A stretch of DNA of 64,000 bases from Betaproteobacteria bacterium (GTDB lineage Bacteria; Pseudomonadota; Gammaproteobacteria; Burkholderiales; Rhodocyclaceae): the NCBI GenBank assembly GCA_016720065.1, contig JADJXY010000001.1, positions 574,444 to 638,443 of the forward strand, read 5' to 3'. The position numbers and the translations under genes are program-made. The notes beneath the pieces are model-generated. The model worked only from the letters and a program-made list of their open reading frames with translations. It was not told the DNA's origin and searched no databases. Positions 51,636-62,436 of this stretch are shown here, one piece after another. The first letter of the stretch is position 1; every line of letters begins with the position of its first letter.

Positions 51636-52290
51636 CTACCTGACTTCCAGCGGCGCCTGCAACAATTCCCGCAGCAGGGGCAGGGTGAGGGCGCGTTTGT
51701 GTTCCAGGGTGTAGCGGTCCAGGGCGACGACGAAGGCGGAGAGGGTGCGCATGTCGCGGGGGGCGTGGCGCAGCAGGTAATGGATGGCTTCCGGCGTGAG
51801 CTTCAATGCCCGCTCCTTGGCCTGCGCGGCGAGGGCGGCGGCTTTCTCGGCGTCGGAGAGCGGTTGCAGGCGGTAGATGAGGCCCGATCCCAGGCGGGTG
51901 CGCAGGTCTTCGCGCAGGGGGCAGGTGGGCGGGGGCTGGGGGCGGCGGTCAGCAGCCGGCCGCCGGCCGCCTTGCTGCGGTTGAAGGCGTTGAAGAGAGC
52001 GATCTGGCCGTCGCCATCGAGGGCATCGACGTGATCGACGGCAAGGGCGGCGGCTTCGGGCAGTGCGGCGAGGGCCGGGTCGGCGGCGGCGTCGTGGTAG
52101 GCGAAGCCGCTGGCCTTGAGCAGGTGGCTGCGACCGCAGCCGGCTTCGCCCACAGGCAGAAGGAGAACTCCCCGCCCTCATCGGCCAGCCAGGCGGTGAA
52201 GGCCGCCAGGGTCTCGCCATTGCCGCCGGGAACGAAGTTGTCCAGGCTGGGGGGGCTTTCCGGCAGGAGGTCGAGGAGAAGCTGGCGCAT
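51636..52290 (-). CDS. hda: DnaA regulatory inactivator Hda (two frameshifts)
   Basis: A DnaA-like AAA+ protein lacking the DNA-binding domain, which promotes ATP hydrolysis by DnaA on the sliding clamp. The clamp-binding start MRQLLLDLLPESPPSLDNFV and the degenerate P-loop GEAGCGRSHLL are seen, then AVDHVDALDGDGQIALFNAF and the C-terminal part GSGLIYRLQPLSDAEKAAAL, then LLRHAPRDMRTLSAFVVALD. These lie in three frames; one missing base near 52150 and one near 51930 explain the breaks. Total length of about 218 residues is normal. Confidence 0.88.
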
Positions 52291-52416
52291 GGGAGCAGGC
52301 GGGGCGGGGGCGAATCTTATCACCGCGGCGATGCCCTCTTGAAACCGCGCAGGCGGCACCCATATCGGTTCCATGGGCGCGCGCCGCGTCCGCTTGGAAT
52401 CCAGGAGGAGAGGCTC

Positions 52417-52854
52417 ATGTTCTACCGTACCGTTTTTCCCCGCGACCTGTTTGCCGAACTGGAGCGCCTGCAGCGCGAAGTGCAGCAGAATGTCGACGCA
52501 TCCCCAGCATCCGGGGGGCAGCCGCAGCGGTTTCCCGGCCATCAATGTAAGCAGCGGGCCGGAGTCCGTCGAGATACACGCCTTTGCTCCGGGGCTCGAT
52601 CCCGCCGCCATCGATGTGCAACTGGAAAGGGCGTCCTCACCCTCTCCGGCGCTCGCGCTTCCGTGCTGCCGCCCGCCGATGCGCGCGCCACCGCCCATCT
52701 CGATGAGCGCTTTGCCGGCCGTTTCCGGCGCGTCGTGACCCTGCCCGACGACATCGATCCCAACGGTGTGCGTGCCCGCTACCGGGACGGCGTGCTCCAG
52801 GTGAGCGTGCGCCGCCGCGCCGCGGTGCAGCCCCGCCGCATCGCCGTCGAATGA
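52417..52854 (+). CDS. Small heat-shock protein, Hsp20 family (two frameshifts)
   Basis: The start MFYRTVFPRDLFAELERLQ has an AGGAGGAGAGG ribosome-binding site. Restoring two bases (near 52505 and 52628) gives FPAINVSSGPESVEIHAFAP, GLDPAAIDVQLERGVLTLSG and RRVVTLPDDIDPNGVRARYRDGVLQVSVRR (parts), a complete alpha-crystallin domain with the GVL motif. It is an ATP-independent holdase chaperone. A second Hsp20 gene follows after 16 bp, and such pairs usually form hetero-oligomers. Confidence 0.85.
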   Translation: MFYRTVFPRDLFAELERLQREVQQNVDASPASGGQPQRFPGHQCKQRAGVRRDTRLCSGARSRRHRCATGKGVLTLSGARASVLPPADARATAHLDERFAGRFRRVVTLPDDIDPNGVRARYRDGVLQVSVRRRAAVQPRRIAVE

Positions 52855-52870
52855 CCCGAAGGAGAACGCC

Positions 52871-53245
52871 ATGACCCAGACTTCCGCCACCCCTGCTCAA
52901 ACCCCCCGCGAAGCGGCCAGCCTCGTCCCGCCGGTGGATGTGATCGAGGACACCGCCGGGATCACCTTGTACGCCGACCTGCCAGGGGTGCCCAAGGACC
53001 GCCTGCACCTGCACGTCGAGGCCGATACCCTGACCATCGAAGGCGAAATCGCCCTGGAAGCCCCGGCCGGCATCGAAGCGACCCACGCCGAGGTGGCCCT
53101 GCCGCGCTATCGCCGCGTCTTCAGTCTGTCGCGGGAACTCGACCCGGACCGGGTCAGTGCCGAATTCACCCAGGGCGTGCTGACCCTGCGCATCCCCAAG
53201 GCCGAGCAGGCCCGGTCGCGGCGCATCGAAATCGCGGTGGAGTGA
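52871..53245 (+). CDS. Small heat-shock protein, Hsp20 family
   Basis: A 124-residue intact alpha-crystallin protein: PPVDVIEDTAGITLYADLPG, LHLHVEADTLTIEGE, RRVFSLSRELDPDRVSAEFT and the consensus QGVLTLRIPK. It ends with IEIAVE. ATG at 52871 after a GAAGGAGAACGCC site. It likely works with the upstream paralogue. Its stop overlaps the next gene's GTG start by 4 bp. Confidence 0.93.
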   Translation: MTQTSATPAQTPREAASLVPPVDVIEDTAGITLYADLPGVPKDRLHLHVEADTLTIEGEIALEAPAGIEATHAEVALPRYRRVFSLSRELDPDRVSAEFTQGVLTLRIPKAEQARSRRIEIAVE

Positions 53246-54079
53246 AGCGCCTCTTCTGCGCCCTGGGGTTTGTGGCCGCCGGCCCCGGTGTCGCAACGGC
53301 CTCCTGCCCCACGGACCTCGAGATGGCCGCGCTCGCTGCCCGCTACGTCGCACGGGAGCCGCTGCCGCAGCCGCCCGGCCTGTCCCTCGCCGACGCCGCC
53401 TGTGGGCGCGACAAACTCACGGTTTTTCTCGCCCAGGCCTACGGGCCGCCGGTGGGGTACAAGGCAGCCCTCACCAACCCGGTCGTGCAGAAGCGCTTTG
53501 GCGCCGACCGGCCGGTGCGGGGCACGCTGTATCGCGGCATGCTGCTGGCTGAGGAGCGGAGGTGCCGGTGGCCTGTGGCGCCCGGCCGGTGTTCGAAGCC
53601 GATCTGGTGGTGGAGGTGGCCGACCCGGCCCTGGCCACGGCCCGTGATGTGGAAGACGCGCGGCGTTTCCTGGGGCGCCTCTACCCCTTCATCGAACTCG
53701 CCGATCTGATGGTGGAGGATCCCGCCCGCCTCGACGCCGCCGGCATCGTCCTGGTCAATGCCGGCGCCCGCCTGGGGGTGCTGGGCTCGCCCCTGCCCTT
53801 GCCTTCATCGCAGGCCCTGGCCGCCATGACCGTGCGTCTCCTGGATGGCGAGGGCGGGAGATCGAGGCGGCGCCCGGCACGGCCATCCTTGGCCATCCCC
53901 TGCACGCCGCGCTGTGGCTGGCCCGGGATCTGGAGGCGGCGGGAATCCTGCTCAGGAAGGGCGATCTCTTGAGTCTGGGCTCCTACTCCCGCCTCACGCA
54001 GCCCGTGGCGGGCGGTGGGGCGACGGTGGTGTATGAGGGTTTGCCGGGCAATCCCCGGGTGAGCGTGCGCTTTCGCTGA
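53242..54079 (+). CDS. 2-keto-4-pentenoate hydratase-like (FAH superfamily) protein with apparent signal peptide (frameshifts)
   Basis: The fragments assemble to a roughly 280-residue FAH-type hydratase: LTVFLAQAYGPPVGYKAALT, VFEADLVVEVADPALATARD, FIELADLMVEDPARLDAAGI, VLVNAGARLGVLGSPLPLP and GNPRVSVRF at the end. Metal-ligand acidic residues are in FEADLVVEV. Unusually, the first 22 residues (RLFCALGFVAAGPGVATASC) look like a signal peptide or lipobox, suggesting an exported member. Frame breaks near 53560 and 53860 are single-base deletions. The GTG start overlaps the hsp20 stop as GTGA, which makes it part of the heat-shock operon. Confidence 0.75.
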
Positions 54080-54138
54080 TGGGGTGCGGGTGGGCGGCGG
54101 TCTTCTCCCCCTTCACATGGGGCGGCTGAGGACGGAGG

Positions 54139-55177
54139 TCAGGAATGCCGTGCGCCGGGCACCTGCGGGAGGTCTTCGCCGGCCAGATGCCGGGCGCGCA
54201 GTTGGCCGCAGCCGCCGTCGATGTCCTGGCCCGCCGAGTTGCGCAGCTTGGCGAGGATGCCCTGGCGCATCAGGGTGTCCACCAGGGCGGCGCAGCGCTC
54301 CGCCGAGGGCGCTGGTAACCCAGGCCCTCGTTGGCGTTGTAGGGGATGAAATTGACCATGGCGTAGCGGCCCCGCAGGGCGCGGCGAGGCGTTCCGCTTC
54401 GTCGTCGCCGTCATTCACCCCGGCCAGCAGGGTCCATTGCACCTGCAAGGGGTAGCCGGTGGCGCGGGCGTAGGCTTCGCTCTCGGCCAGCAACTCGGCA
54501 GGGTCCAGGTCGGCGGCCTTGGGCAGCAGGGCGGCGCGGCGTTCGCGGAAGGTGGAGTGCAGCGACAGCGCTAGGGCCGGCTTCACAGGGCCGGCGGGCA
54601 GACGTTCGAAGACGCGGCGGTCGCCCACGGTGGAAAAGACCAAGGTTCTTGTGGCCGATGCCGCCCAGGGTGCCGAGAAATTCGATGGCTTCGAGCACGT
54701 TGTCCAGATTGTGGGCGGGTTCGCCCATGCCCATGAAGACTACCCGGCGCACCGGGCGCTGCCGCCGCGCCAGGGCCACCTGGCGACGATTTCCGCGCTG
54801 CCCAGTTGCTGCAGCAGGCCGTCGCGGCCGGTCATGCAGAAACGGCAGCCCACGGCGCAACCCACCTGGGTCCGAGACGCACAGGCCCTGGCGCAGGAGG
54901 CGCACGCTTTCCACCGTCCGGCCGTCGGCAAGGGGCCACCAGAAGGCGGGCCGAACCGTCGCCGCCGGGGTGTTCGGAAACCAGGCGGACCAGCCCTTCG
55001 GCCTGGGCGAAAAAAGCCGGCAGGTCGGCCCGCAGCGCGGCGGGCAGAAAATCCCTCGGCACGGCTGCGACGATTGTCCAGGGTGCCGCTACCGCACCAG
55101 GCGCGCAGGACGCGATCCTGGTGGCAAGGCTTGGCGCCGAGGTCGGCAAGGCGCTGACGAAGCTGGGTGAGGCGCAT
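54139..55177 (-). CDS. RlmN-like radical SAM rRNA methyltransferase (several frameshifts)
   Basis: A radical SAM enzyme of the RlmN/Cfr group. The cluster-binding motif is VGCAVGCRFCMTGRDGL, followed by RRVVFMGMGEPAHNLDNVLE, LALSLHSTFRERRAALLPKA and QWTLLAGVNDGDDEAERLA, spread over at least three frames. The start MRLTQLRQRLADLGAKPCHQ at 55177 and a stop at 54139-54141 give about 346 residues, shorter than housekeeping RlmN (about 380), so it may be a second RlmN-type paralogue. Expected function is C2 methylation of an adenine in 23S rRNA or tRNA. Confidence 0.75.
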
Positions 55178-55239
55178 GGGGAAACGGGCTGCAGCGGGGC
55201 GGGGCGACCCGCGGGAGAAAGACGGGCGCGGAGGAAGGA

Positions 55240-55449
55240 TCAGGCCATGCTGGCCAGGGCCTGGGCCAGATCGGCGTTGCTGCTGCCGCCGCCTTCCTCG
55301 GCGCCCCGGCTTTCGATATCCACCCGGTAGCCGGACTGCGCCAGCAGGTCGGCCCAGCGCTGGGCTTCCTGGCGGGTGGGATGCCAGGGGCCATGCTCGA
55401 TGACCACGTTGCGGTTGCGGTCCTTGTATTTGGTGACGACCCGGTGCAT
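55240..55449 (-). CDS. Small hypothetical protein (69 aa)
   Basis: An intact short frame starting MHRVVTKYKDRNRNVVIEHG, with WHPTRQEAQRWADLLAQSGY in the middle and a Gly/Ser/Asn tail. The beta-strand/helix pattern (YRVDIESR) suggests a small alpha-beta fold; no family is recognised. It lies between the rlmN-like gene and a GH3 gene on the same strand. No function is proposed. Confidence 0.6.
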   Translation of the reverse strand: MHRVVTKYKDRNRNVVIEHGPWHPTRQEAQRWADLLAQSGYRVDIESRGAEEGGGSSNADLAQALASMA

Positions 55450-55492
55450 GAAGCGCTGGCGCCGATGGCGCGGCAAAGGGAATGGCCACAAT

Positions 55493-56862
55493 TTACCAGA
55501 TTCCCGCCCCGCCGGAAGCGGCCCCTCCTGCTGCTGCCCGGCGCTCGAAGAAGTCGCCCAGGCGCTCCCGGCTGGCGGCTGGGGCGTCCGGGGCGATGGT
55601 GCCGGCTTCCAGGCCCGGGCGGCGCCCAGGATGGCGCGGTAAATCTGGTCCGGGTCGTAGGAGACCAGCACCAGATCGGCTCCCGCGGCCAGGGCCTCCC
55701 CCGCCACCCGTCCTATGCCCCGCCCGTAGACGGCGCCCATGTTGAGGTCGTCGGTGATGACCAGACCGCCGTGGCCCAGGCGGCCGCGCAGGAGGCCGGC
55801 GATGGCCGCCCGGGAGTGGGAGGCGGCGTGCGCCTCGTCGACCGCCGCCAGGGTGACGTGGCCCACCATGACCGCCGCTCCCGGCGGGGCCGCCGCATAG
55901 GGTCGCCAGTCTTCTTCCAGGGCTCGGGGGGGGCAGGTCGAGGCGGGCGGGGCCGAAGTGGGTGTCGGCCTGCAGGCGGTGCAGGCCGGGGAAGTGCTTG
56001 TAGGTGGCCCCGACGCCGGCCTCGGCGAGCCCGGCTGCGTAGTTGCCGGCGATGCGCGCCACGAGGTCGGGGTCGGCGGCGATGGCGCGGCGCGCGATGA
56101 GGGTGCGGCGATCCGCCGCGAAGCCGCGCTCGGGCTTCAGATCGACCACCGGGCCGAAGTTGAGATTGATGCCCAGGCGCGCAAGCTCCCGGCCCTGGGC
56201 ACGCCCGTAGGCCCGCGCCTGATCCTCCGGCGTGAGACCCTCCGCGCCACGGCCCGGGCTGGCCAGCGCCGGCCGCGGCGTGAGCCAGGGTGAGAGGTGG
56301 GAGACTTCGCCGCCTTCCTGGTCGGCGGCCACCACCAGGGGCGGCAGGCCGGCCTCGCGGCGCCGCTCCTGCAGGGAGGCGATCTCCGCTGACAGCTGCG
56401 CGGGCGGCGTGCGGCGAAGATTGCGGCGGGTGACGTAGAGGCCGCCGATGAGCCTTTTCCGCCAGGCTTTCGACCTCGGCGAAATCCCGGAAGCCGACCA
56501 TGAAGTGCCCGCCCACGGCCCGCGGGGCGGGCCCGGCGGCCAGAATCTCCGCCCGGTGGCGGCGAATTCCAGTTCCCGGAAGAGGGTCAGCCCGCCACGG
56601 CCAGAAAGGCAAGCGCCAGGAGCCGCGGGGCGCGGCCTCCGCGCAGGAAGCCGCGGCGCCCCCAGGCCGGCGCTCAGGAGGCCGGTGTTTCCCAGGCCCG
56701 CAGCCAGAACAAGAGCGGGTGCTTGAGATGCCCCGCCAGGACCAGCAGGGCCGCTGCCAGCCCCAGGCCGGGAAAAGCGCCCCGGCGCGCCAGGCCGGGG
56801 CGCTTGCCGGCCGGCCGCCGCAGGGGCAGCGGCAAGCGGCGACCTTGGGCGCCGGGCCTCAC
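55493..56862 (-). CDS. Glycoside hydrolase family 3 (NagZ-like) with N-terminal membrane segments (frameshifts)
   Basis: The catalytic part shows PPLVVAADQEGGEVSHLSPW, GRELARLGINLNFGPVVDLK, AEAGVGATYKHFPGLH and LVITDDLNMGAV, the substrate-binding and catalytic regions of GH3 beta-N-acetylglucosaminidases (NagZ type, peptidoglycan recycling). About 130 residues precede it, with hydrophobic stretches (FPGLGLAAALLVLAGHLKHP and LLALAFLAVAGLTLF) suggesting a membrane anchor unlike soluble NagZ. The GTG at 56862 overlaps the creD stop (GTGA), and the ending is SGGAGIW at 55493. The frame changes near 56450, 55925, 55870 and 55620. Confidence 0.72.
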
Positions 56863-58188
56863 TCCGGCCTCCGCGGGGCGGCGAGGGCATCGACCCGGTA
56901 CCAATCCACGCGGCGGGTGGCCAGCATCACCGTGCCCGGGGCGAGGAAGAGCAGCAGGGTGCCCATGAGCAGAGAGTTGTCCTCCGACAGCAGCACCCGT
57001 ACAGCACGCCGTAGAGCCGGTGAGACCCCGGCGAAGCCCAGGGCCGGGCGTGTTCCGCCCAGGGCGCCGGCGGTAGGTGCCGATGAGGGCGATGCAGCCG
57101 GCCGCCGCGATGCCGTAGGCGACGACGAAGGGCAGGTGCTCCGAAAGGGCGATGAGGAGCAGGAAGAGAGCCAGGGCCAGCCCGACCAGCAGGTATTGCA
57201 GGGGTGGATGGGCGCCCGGCGCAGAATTTCGGTCAGGAAGAAGCCGGCGAAGGTGAGGGCGATGAAGAGGATGCCGTACTTCACCGCCCGCTCCGATTCT
57301 GAGCGATGACCGGGTCCATGAAGGAGACGTCGATCACCTCAGGCGACGCGGCCCCGGGAAGCCGCCAGGGTGTTGGCGAAATTGCGGGCGAGGTGCGAAA
57401 TCTCCCAGCGGGCGGCGAAGCCATCCTCGGCCACCTCGCGTTCCCGGGGCGGGAAACGCCCGCCAAGCTGGGGTGGCGCCAATCCGACCTGAGGTCACGC
57501 TATTGGCCTCGCCCGTGGGGGCGATGGCCAGGCGCTCGGTGCCGGTGAGCTGGAGCGGGGAAGCTGAACTCCAGGGGCGTGCTGCGGGCGAGATCGACCG
57601 CGCCGAGGAACGGCCAGCCGCGGCCCGGCCAGGCGTCCCCCCTCCGCCGGCCGCCCTTGGGAGTGGCGAAGCGGTGGCGCTTGCCGGCGATGCTCACCTC
57701 CGGGTCGTTGCCGACGCCCCGGGGTCCGAAATGCCCAGCACGAGGAGGCTTCGGCGCTGACGATGTCCCGCTTGCCGTCCAGGCCCAGGTTGGGGGGATG
57801 ACGAAGCGCCCGCTGGCCGCCAGGGCCAGATTGAACAGCCGTGCCTGATAGATGCCCCGCTTGCGGGTTTCCACCCGGGTGTCGCCGTCCAGCTAGAGCA
57901 TTTCCGGCGGCAGGTAGAGGTGGCATCGCGGAAGCGCGGCGTGGTGGTGGTCTGGCCCGTATCCGGATCACGCTTGCGCTCCGGTTCCAGTTTTTCACGG
58001 TAGCTGATGGCCAGCACGGGCCCCACCAGGGTCTGGGGCCCGGCGGCGCTGTTGGCGATGCTCTGCTGCACTTCGAACTGGCGATGGCTGCGCTGCCTGA
58101 CCTGGCCTTCGATCAAGGACAGGGGAACGAGCAGCAGCAGGGACATGAAGGCGATGGCGACGAGCTTGTACAACAGTTTTCTGTCCAT
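56859..58188 (-). CDS. creD: Inner-membrane protein CreD (several frameshifts)
   Basis: The N-terminus MDRKLLYKLVAIAFMSLLLL with the following VPLSLIEGQVRQRSHRQ, then LVGPVLAISYREKLEP, matches CreD/CbrA-family inner-membrane proteins, and the C-terminus KYGILFIALTFAGFFLTEIL, then IHPLQYLLVGLALALFF (restored frame), matches its helical end. Locus length of about 443 codons is close to E. coli CreD (450). CreD expression is driven by CreBC, and creC and creB are encoded nearby. It affects envelope integrity and colicin tolerance. Confidence 0.85.
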
Positions 58189-58336
58189 GGGGTCTCCCGG
58201 AGTCAAGGTGAGACCAGTGTCGCGGCGGCGGGTGAGGGGAGCGCAAGCGGGGGTGAAGTCCGGTGAAGGGGCATGAAGCGGAGCATGAAAATTCATAGGA
58301 TCGGTTACATTGGGCGCCTTTTTCAAGGAGAACCCC

Positions 58337-58745
58337 ATGGGACTATTGGATGGTTTGGCCGGTCAGGTCATGAATTCGCTTGCCGGAAACGGAGGCGCAC
58401 CGCAGTCAGGCTTGCTGGAGGCCGTGGGGAGCATGTTGGGCAACTCCCCAGAGCGGTGGCCTGGCGGGTCTGATTGCCGCTTTCGAGCAGCAGGGTCTGG
58501 GCGGCATCGTCGCCTCGTGGGTAGGAACGGGCGCCAATCAGGCGATCAGCGCTGAGCAGATCCGCTCCGTTCTGGGCAGTGGTCAGATTCAGGCCCTGGC
58601 GGGTCAACTGGGGATTTCGTCGGAGGAGGTGTCCGGTCAGTTGGCCCAATTCCTGCCGCAGATCGTCGACCGGCTCACCCCCAATGGCGCCCTGCCGGCC
58701 GAAGGTACCATCGGCGGCCTGCTTAACCTGCTCAAGGGCGCCTGA
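58337..58745 (+). CDS. YidB/DUF937 family protein (one frameshift)
   Basis: The start MGLLDGLAGQVMNSLAGNGG has an AAGGAG site, and after one added base near 58457 the frame continues GLAGLIAAFEQQGLGGIVAS, WVGTGANQAISAEQIRSVLG and the C-terminal DRLTPNGALPAEGTIGGLL. This is the DUF937/YidB pattern (about 136 residues). It lies on the opposite strand between creD and creC. Function is unknown. Confidence 0.85.
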
Positions 58746-58793
58746 AGCCGGCGTCGCCCGGTCCGGTGGGGGCTCCCCGCCGTGCCGCGGCGA

Positions 58794-60211
58794 TCAGGCG
58801 AGCGGCAGGCGAAGCGTTGCCAGACCGCCGCCTTCGGGGTGATTGGCGGAACCCCCTCCCCATGCAGCCGGGCCACCTCCCGCACCAGGGCCAGGCCAGG
58901 CCGGTGCTCTTCTTGCCAGTGGCCGGGCGGGGCAGGGGAATAGAAGCGCTCGAAGAGCTGGGGCGGGGGCGTGGCCGGGGCGCCGGGGCCGTGATCGCGG
59001 AAGGTGATCTGGGCCTGGCCCTCGGCGATGGACAGGCTTATTTCGATGCTTCCGCCCTGCGGTGAGAACTCGATGGCGTTGTCCAGGAGGTTGAGGACGG
59101 CCTGTTTGCAGGAGCAGGGGGTCACCCTGGGCGGTGGCGCCCGGGGGCTTCGATGCGGCAGCTCATGCTGCGGGCCGTCAGGGCCAGGGCGCGTTCCTCG
59201 CGGCAGCGGGCCAGGAGGGCGGGCAGATCGACCTCGACCGCCCCTTCCAGGTGCCTGCAACTGCTCGACCCGGGCGAGCTGCAACATGCGTTCGATGATG
59301 GCCCGGAGCCGGCCGCCCTGTTCAGCGATGCTGGCGGCGAAGCGCTGGCGGTCTTCGGCCGGCGGGTCGCCTTCAGGATTTCGGCGGCGCCGAGGACGGC
59401 GGTGAGCGGGCTCTTCATTTCGTGGGCCAGGTTTTGCACATAGCGCTCGACGTACTGCTTGCCCTCCAGCTTTTCCCCGCATCACCGCCAGGGCCGGGCC
59501 AGTTCGAAAACTGGCGGCCGCCACCGGTGGGGGCTCGGCCTTCTTCCTCTGCCACGTCCCGGGCGTAGCTGCGCAGGCGGTTCCTCCGTCCACGTGAGCC
59601 CAGGCCGAGAACGCCAGGGCCGATGAGTGCCGAGGCCGCCAGCAGCCAGTAGCCCGCCCGGCGCACCCGCTGTTCGGCGCGGTCGATGTAGGGCAGTACG
59701 GTGGCCAGCGGCTTTGCCAGGAGAGCACGCCGATGAGCCTGCCCTGGTAAAGGATGGGGGCGGCCACGTACATCACCGAGGAGCTGGGGTCGTCCGGGTT
59801 CTCCCCGGGTGCTGCGGGCGCCGTATTCGCCCTTCAGCACCCGGGCCACGTCGCGCCATTGCGAGTAATCGGCGCCCACGGCGCTGCCTTCGGAATCGAA
59901 GACCACGCGGCCGGCGGCGTCGGTCACATAGACGCGGAAGTCGACGCTGTCCTTCTGCACCCAGATGTCGGCCCGGGGCGTGCGGCCCTGGGCGGCGGCG
60001 AAGGCGGCGGAGAAGCCCCGTTGCCGATGCGTCCGGCGGCCAGCTCCGGCCCCGCCAGTTCGGCCAGGACTGGGCGGTATCGACCAGGGTTTCCTCGGTG
60101 GCCTGGCGGATGCCCGGCTCCGCCTCGTGGGTGAAGATGTTGAGCACTGAACCAGGCGGCCAGCCCCAGCATGAGGAAATAGCCGGCGAAGAGGCGGACG
60201 GAGATGTTCAT
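58794..60211 (-). CDS. creC: Sensor histidine kinase CreC (many frameshifts)
   Basis: The N-terminus MNISVRLFAGYFLMLGLAAW is a membrane helix, and a periplasmic sensor with IWVQKDSVDFRVYVTDAAGR and VVFDSEGSAVGADYSQWRDV follows. The kinase core shows the phosphoacceptor His in FAHEMKSPLTAVLGAAEIL (restored as NLAHEMKSPLTAV), the N-box LNLLDNAIEFSPQGG and the G-box TFRDHGPGAPA. Locus length of about 473 codons equals E. coli CreC (474). The start overlaps the creB stop by 4 bp (ATGA). It senses growth-state or envelope signals through CreB. Confidence 0.85.
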
Positions 60212-60891
60212 CGGGCGGCGATGCTATACCCCAGCCCCGATGGGTGGCGATGGGGTCGTCGTCGGCGCGTACCGCCTTCAGCTTCTGGCGCGCAGGGTCT
60301 TGATGTGGGTGTCCCTGTCCGGTCCAGGCTGTCGCCGCCGTCCTGCCAGACGGCCTCCATGATGTGGGCGCGGAGAGCACGCGGCCGGGGCGTTCCAGGA
60401 GCAGCGCCAGCAGCAGGTATTCGTAGCGGGTGAGCGCGAGCCGGTGCCGTGGTAGGCGATGCGCAGGCCCTCGGCATCGACCGTGAAACGGGCCGGGGCG
60501 GGCCGGAGAGGCCGCTGCCGCCTGCCTTTCCGGCCGCAGACGGCGCAGGATGGCGCGTACCCGGGAGACCACCTCCCGCGGGCTGAAGGGCTTGGCCACG
60601 TAATCGTCGGCCCCCAGTTCCAGGCCGACGATGCGGTCCACCTCGTCGGCCCGGGCGGTGAGGAAGAGCACCGGCACTTCGGAGAAGCGGCGCAGGCCGC
60701 GGCAGACGTCGAAGCCGCTCAGGTCAGGCAGGCCCACGTCAAGCACCACGAGATCGTGACCCTCGCCTTGCAGCAGCGCCATGGCCTCGCCGCCCAGGGT
60801 GCAGCAGTCGACCGCGAAGCCGTCGGCCCTGAGGGGCGTAGGCGAGGGTGTCGGCAATGGCGGGTTCGTCGTCGACGATGAGGATTTTCAT
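60208..60891 (-). CDS. creB: Response regulator CreB, OmpR family (frameshifts)
   Basis: The receiver domain has MKILIVDDEPAIADTLAYA, the phospho-Asp region HDLVVLDVGLPDLSGFDVCR and the Lys/Ala switch ADDYVAKPFSPREVVSRVRA. The winged helix shows LTRYEYLLLALLLERPGRVL and the final IATHRGWGIASPPD in mixed frames. The locus length of 684 bp matches E. coli CreB (229 residues). Divergent from purM across 239 bp with no recognisable feature. Confidence 0.87.
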
Positions 60892-61130
60892 GCGGGGGAA
60901 AGGGGTGAAATCAATCCTCGAGGGGTGGAATCGATTCTCGCCTGGAGCTGTACCGTGCGGCAACGCCCGGTACAGGCCCGCCGGAGGCAAGGGCCCCGCC
61001 CTGGATGGCCAGGCCGTGACCGATGTGCCGGCATCATGCCAGAAAGCGGGGCAGGGCTCACGCCCCTTTCGGGTAAAATCACCCCTTTTCAACGGCGGGA
61101 GTGCTCCTTCCGCCCCCGGCCGCCCCCATC

Positions 61131-62178
<1,048 letters not shown>

Positions 62179-62436
62179 CCTTCGGAACCCGCGGCCAGCG
62201 CCCTTCGCCAGGCCCAGGGCGACCGGTCCAAGCGGGAAACGTCGGCTGACCGCCGAACCCGCGCACCCGCGCCGGCTCCGAGTGGCTTCCTGACGGCCCT
62301 CTCTCCCGACCCTTTTTCCGCGTTGCGCGAGCGCGCCTGCCTCCAGGCGGTGGTGTCTGCGGGTTTGCCCGCGCTTTGGCGCTGCCACGGCCTGCGGCTC
62401 GTCGGACAATGCCGGGACAATAACGGGGGGTGAGCC

